Positions 61,756-64,000 of a DNA stretch of 64,000 nt are shown here, in pieces. Location of the stretch: contig NZ_VIRS01000001.1 in the NCBI RefSeq assembly GCF_006912135.1, positions 310,001-374,000 of the forward strand, written 5' to 3'. A program made the position numbers and the translations under genes. The notes below the pieces were generated by a model, which ran no database searches, had not been told where the DNA came from, and saw nothing but the letters and a program-made list of their open reading frames with translations. The stretch comes from Cryptosporangium phraense (GTDB taxonomy: Bacteria; Actinomycetota; Actinomycetes; Mycobacteriales; Cryptosporangiaceae). The number at the start of each line of letters is the position of its first letter. Within the stretch, counting starts at the first letter, position 1.

Positions 61756-62952
61756 ATGGAATCGTTGACCACTCGAACCCGAATCGAGCCGGGACGGTTG
61801 CTCTCCGCCGACGCCGCCGTTCCGGAAGCATTGCCGGAACGGGAGGCGCTGCTCGATCTCGTCGACGAATCGGGGTTGCTCGGGCGGGGCGGGGCGGCGT
61901 TCCCGCTCGGGGTGAAGCTGCGGTCGGTGCGGGCCGGGAAGCGCACCCCGGTCGTGATCGCCAACGGCGAGGAGGGCGAGCCGATGTCCATCAAGGACCG
62001 CTGGCTCCTCCGCCACCGACCGCACCTGGTGCTGGAGGGGCTCCGCCTGGCCGCGCACGCGGTGGGCGCGGACGCGTCGTACGTCTACGTGTCGGACGCC
62101 GGCGCGGCCGTCGCCGTCCGGACCGCGGCCGACGCCGGGGTCGACGTGGTGGAGGTCGCGCCCACCTACGTGGCCGGAGAGGAGACCGCGGCCGTGCGGG
62201 CGGTGAACGGAGGGCCAGCGCGGCCGTCCGACAAGCCACCCCGCCCGTACGAGGAGGGCGTCGGCGGACGTCCGACGCTGGTCAGCAACGTCGAGACGCT
62301 GGCCCAGCTGGCCTACCTGGTCCGGCACGGCGCGCCGGCGTTCCGCTCGCTCGGCACGCCGGGATCGCCGGGCACGTTCCTGGCCACGGTCAGCGGCGCG
62401 GGCCGCGCGGCCCTGTACGAACTCCCGCACGGGCTGCCGTTCGGCGCGCTCCTGGAACGTCACGGGGTCGACCCCGACCTCGTGCGGGGCGCGCTGCTGG
62501 GCGGCTACTTCGCGGGCCTGATCAACCGGCGGGTCCTCGACCTCACCCTCGACCACGAGACCGCCCGCCGTTTCGACACCGGGCTCGGCTGCGGCGCGAT
62601 CGCCGTGCTGACCGGCGTCGACTGTCCGGTCGCCGTGGCCGCGTCGGTGATGGCCTACTTCGACCGGGAGAACGCCGGCCAGTGCGGCTCGTGCTTCAAC
62701 GGCACCGCGGCGATGAGCGCGGTCACCGCCGCCCTTCGCGACGGCGTCGCCGAGCAGACCGACGTCGACCGGCTGACCCGCTGGTCGGTGGTGCTGCGCG
62801 GCCGGGGTGCCTGCGGCACCCTCGACGGCGCCACGAACGTCGCCGCGTCGCTCCTGCGCGAATTCCCGTCCGAGGTCGCCGAGCACCTGCGCGGGGGCTG
62901 TACCGGCCCCGCCTACCACGCCGACCGGCCGTTCGAGGTGACGCTCCCGTGA
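61756..62952 (+). CDS. Stand-alone NuoF-like NADH-binding flavoprotein
   Basis: 398 residues. The FMN/NADH fold of complex I subunit F is clear: LLGRGGAAFPLGVKL, VIANGEEGEPMSIKDR, LVSNVETLAQLAYLV. The iron-sulfur region has Cys310, Cys313 (QCGSCFNG) and Cys353 (GACGTLD), with Gly at the third Cys position of NuoF; Cys382 could replace it. No other complex I genes are present. It probably passes electrons from NADH to the adjacent ferredoxin. Confidence 0.88.
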   Translation: MESLTTRTRIEPGRLLSADAAVPEALPEREALLDLVDESGLLGRGGAAFPLGVKLRSVRAGKRTPVVIANGEEGEPMSIKDRWLLRHRPHLVLEGLRLAAHAVGADASYVYVSDAGAAVAVRTAADAGVDVVEVAPTYVAGEETAAVRAVNGGPARPSDKPPRPYEEGVGGRPTLVSNVETLAQLAYLVRHGAPAFRSLGTPGSPGTFLATVSGAGRAALYELPHGLPFGALLERHGVDPDLVRGALLGGYFAGLINRRVLDLTLDHETARRFDTGLGCGAIAVLTGVDCPVAVAASVMAYFDRENAGQCGSCFNGTAAMSAVTAALRDGVAEQTDVDRLTRWSVVLRGRGACGTLDGATNVAASLLREFPSEVAEHLRGGCTGPAYHADRPFEVTLP

Positions 62953-63149
62953 GGATCAAGCTGGACCGGACGATCTGCGACGGGTTCGGCATCTGCGCCG
63001 AGCGCGCGCCCGACCACTTCTCGCTCGACGACTGGGGCTACGCCTCGCTGGTCGGCAACGGCGACGTCCAGGAGCACGACGAGAACGACGTCCGGCGCGC
63101 GCTGCTGGACTGCCCGGTGCACGCGATCGTCGAGCTCCCTCGCGAGTGA
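62949..63149 (+). CDS. [3Fe-4S] ferredoxin beside NuoF-like protein
   Basis: 66 residues. Ligands Cys10, Cys16 (C-x5-C) and Cys55 in DCPVHA; Gly13 occupies the position that is often Cys or His. Starts at GTG overlapping the NuoF-like stop. This coupling argues that it is the direct acceptor of the NuoF-like flavoprotein. Confidence 0.92.
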   Translation: MRIKLDRTICDGFGICAERAPDHFSLDDWGYASLVGNGDVQEHDENDVRRALLDCPVHAIVELPRE

Positions 63150-63221
63150 ACGCCGAACTCCGCCGCCGCCGCAGGTCGGGGGCCCGGCCCCGGCGGGCGA
63201 CCGGCTCGTCATACTGGTCGG

Positions 63222-64000
63222 GTGAACCGACCGCTGGTGTCCGAGCGAGCCACCGAGGGCGCCCGTCGGTCCGAGATCCTGGAGATCGCCTCGCGGCTGT
63301 TCGCGGCCTCCGGCTACTCGCGCACCTCGCTCAAGGACGTCGCCGAGGCCTGCGGGATCCTGCCCGGCAGCCTGTACCACCACTTCGACTCCAAGCAGGC
63401 GATCGCCACCGAGCTGCTCGAGCGCTACCACGCCGAGCTGGACGCGATCGGCCGCCGGTGGCTGGAGGCACCGCCGCTCGGGCCCGAGGTCCGGACCGCC
63501 GACCGGGTGATCGCGCTCGGCGTCGCGCTGGCCGAGTGCGGGGTGCGCCACGGCGCCGCCCTGCAGCTCTCCGCCTACGAGCCGCACGCCGGGGCGTCCG
63601 CCGATCTGGTCGAGCTGGCCCGGCGGCCGCACGGCGGCATCACCGCGGCCATGCACCGGGTGCTCACCGACGGCGCGGACCGCGGCGACCTCGTCGACCG
63701 CGTCGACCTCGACCTGCTCGCCGACCAGACCTGCCAGACGATGCTGCACGTCGGGCTGGCCCGCCTGCACCAGGGCGGCACGCCCGCGGCGATCGCGGCG
63801 CTGCTGTGCACGATGCTGCTCTACGGCGTCGCGGTGCGGGCCCCGGCCGACCGGGTACTCAACCGCTCGGCGGCGATGGGCGCGGCCTCGGCCACGATCG
63901 CCCAGTGGTCGTCGGACCCGGACGACGACGCCGACGAGCGGCGGGCCGCCCTGCGCGCGGTGGCCCGGGCCGAGTTCGCCCGGCGCGGCTACGAGGCGAC
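63222..64000 (+). CDS. TetR-family regulator, partial, probably with two TetR domains
   Basis: 259 codons visible before the window ends. First TetR helix-turn-helix: SLKDVAEACGILPGSLYHHFDSKQAI (about 39-64), then a full C-terminal ligand domain. Near the window edge a new sequence begins, RRAALRAVARAEFARRGYEAT, which has the look of helix 1 of a second TetR DNA-binding domain. Double-TetR regulators occur in actinobacteria. The GTG start has no ribosome site. Confidence 0.85.
   Translation, partial: MNRPLVSERATEGARRSEILEIASRLFAASGYSRTSLKDVAEACGILPGSLYHHFDSKQAIATELLERYHAELDAIGRRWLEAPPLGPEVRTADRVIALGVALAECGVRHGAALQLSAYEPHAGASADLVELARRPHGGITAAMHRVLTDGADRGDLVDRVDLDLLADQTCQTMLHVGLARLHQGGTPAAIAALLCTMLLYGVAVRAPADRVLNRSAAMGAASATIAQWSSDPDDDADERRAALRAVARAEFARRGYEA

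Noticed and set aside
61756-62952. Part of a complex I (nuo) operon
   Set aside because: No other nuo genes occur nearby, and the partner gene is a [3Fe-4S] ferredoxin.

Overview
The window is 64 kb of very GC-rich DNA with GTG and TTG starts, many 4-nt start/stop overlaps, an XRE-DUF397 pair and a mycofactocin-type dehydrogenase. Together these point to a catabolically versatile actinobacterium. The genus cannot be fixed from the sequence. No rRNA, tRNA or CRISPR array was seen.

Layout. 0-5.3 kb: the end of an ABC-2 permease gene, a large SARP/AfsR-like regulator and an AcoR/MimR-like activator. 5.5-13.7 kb: a propane-type soluble diiron monooxygenase operon (prmABCD) with an alcohol dehydrogenase, a dedicated GroEL and an Nramp metal transporter, bounded by a candidate operator and a terminator. 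Two strong GC hairpins lie inside it. 13.7-17.1 kb: small membrane and lipoprotein genes, a TetR gene and an XRE-DUF397 set. 17.2-36.2 kb: scattered acyl-CoA catabolism genes (thiolase, SDR, thioesterase, acyl-CoA ligase, two-gene acyl-CoA dehydrogenase, MaoC pair, crotonase, aldehyde dehydrogenase, 3-hydroxyacyl-CoA dehydrogenase, VOC protein), a MoxR / hydrolase / VWA module, an ArsR regulator and a frameshifted IS5-type element.

36.3-50.4 kb (minus strand): a tightly packed run of 12 genes from a class III CoA-transferase through two 3-hydroxyisobutyrate-dehydrogenase-like genes, an amidohydrolase, aldehyde dehydrogenase, mycofactocin-type SDR, [3Fe-4S] ferredoxin, two tandem P450s, a 7Fe ferredoxin and a DUF35-thiolase fusion to a ferredoxin reductase, followed by a permease. 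This reads as a complete pathway for an unknown hydrophobic carboxylate, perhaps terpenoid or steroid-like: CoA activation, P450 hydroxylation with its own electron supply, alcohol and aldehyde oxidation, and retro-aldol or thiolytic cleavage. A LacI regulator is divergent from it.

51.7-54.5 kb (minus): a VOC protein, an APH-like kinase and an acyl-CoA dehydrogenase, the last two resembling a split ACAD10/11. 54.6-63.2 kb (plus): TetR and SDR, then a Rieske oxygenase with an adrenodoxin-type ferredoxin, two amidohydrolases, a Rieske ferredoxin and an alpha/beta hydrolase, then a stand-alone NuoF-like flavoprotein with a [3Fe-4S] ferredoxin. A 20-bp near-identical motif precedes two of these transcription units. 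The window ends inside a regulator that appears to carry two TetR domains.

The best candidates for something undescribed are the 50-37 kb pathway with its DUF35-thiolase fusion, and the 56-63 kb Rieske / amidohydrolase / NuoF-like set. Substrates for both are inferred only as a class.
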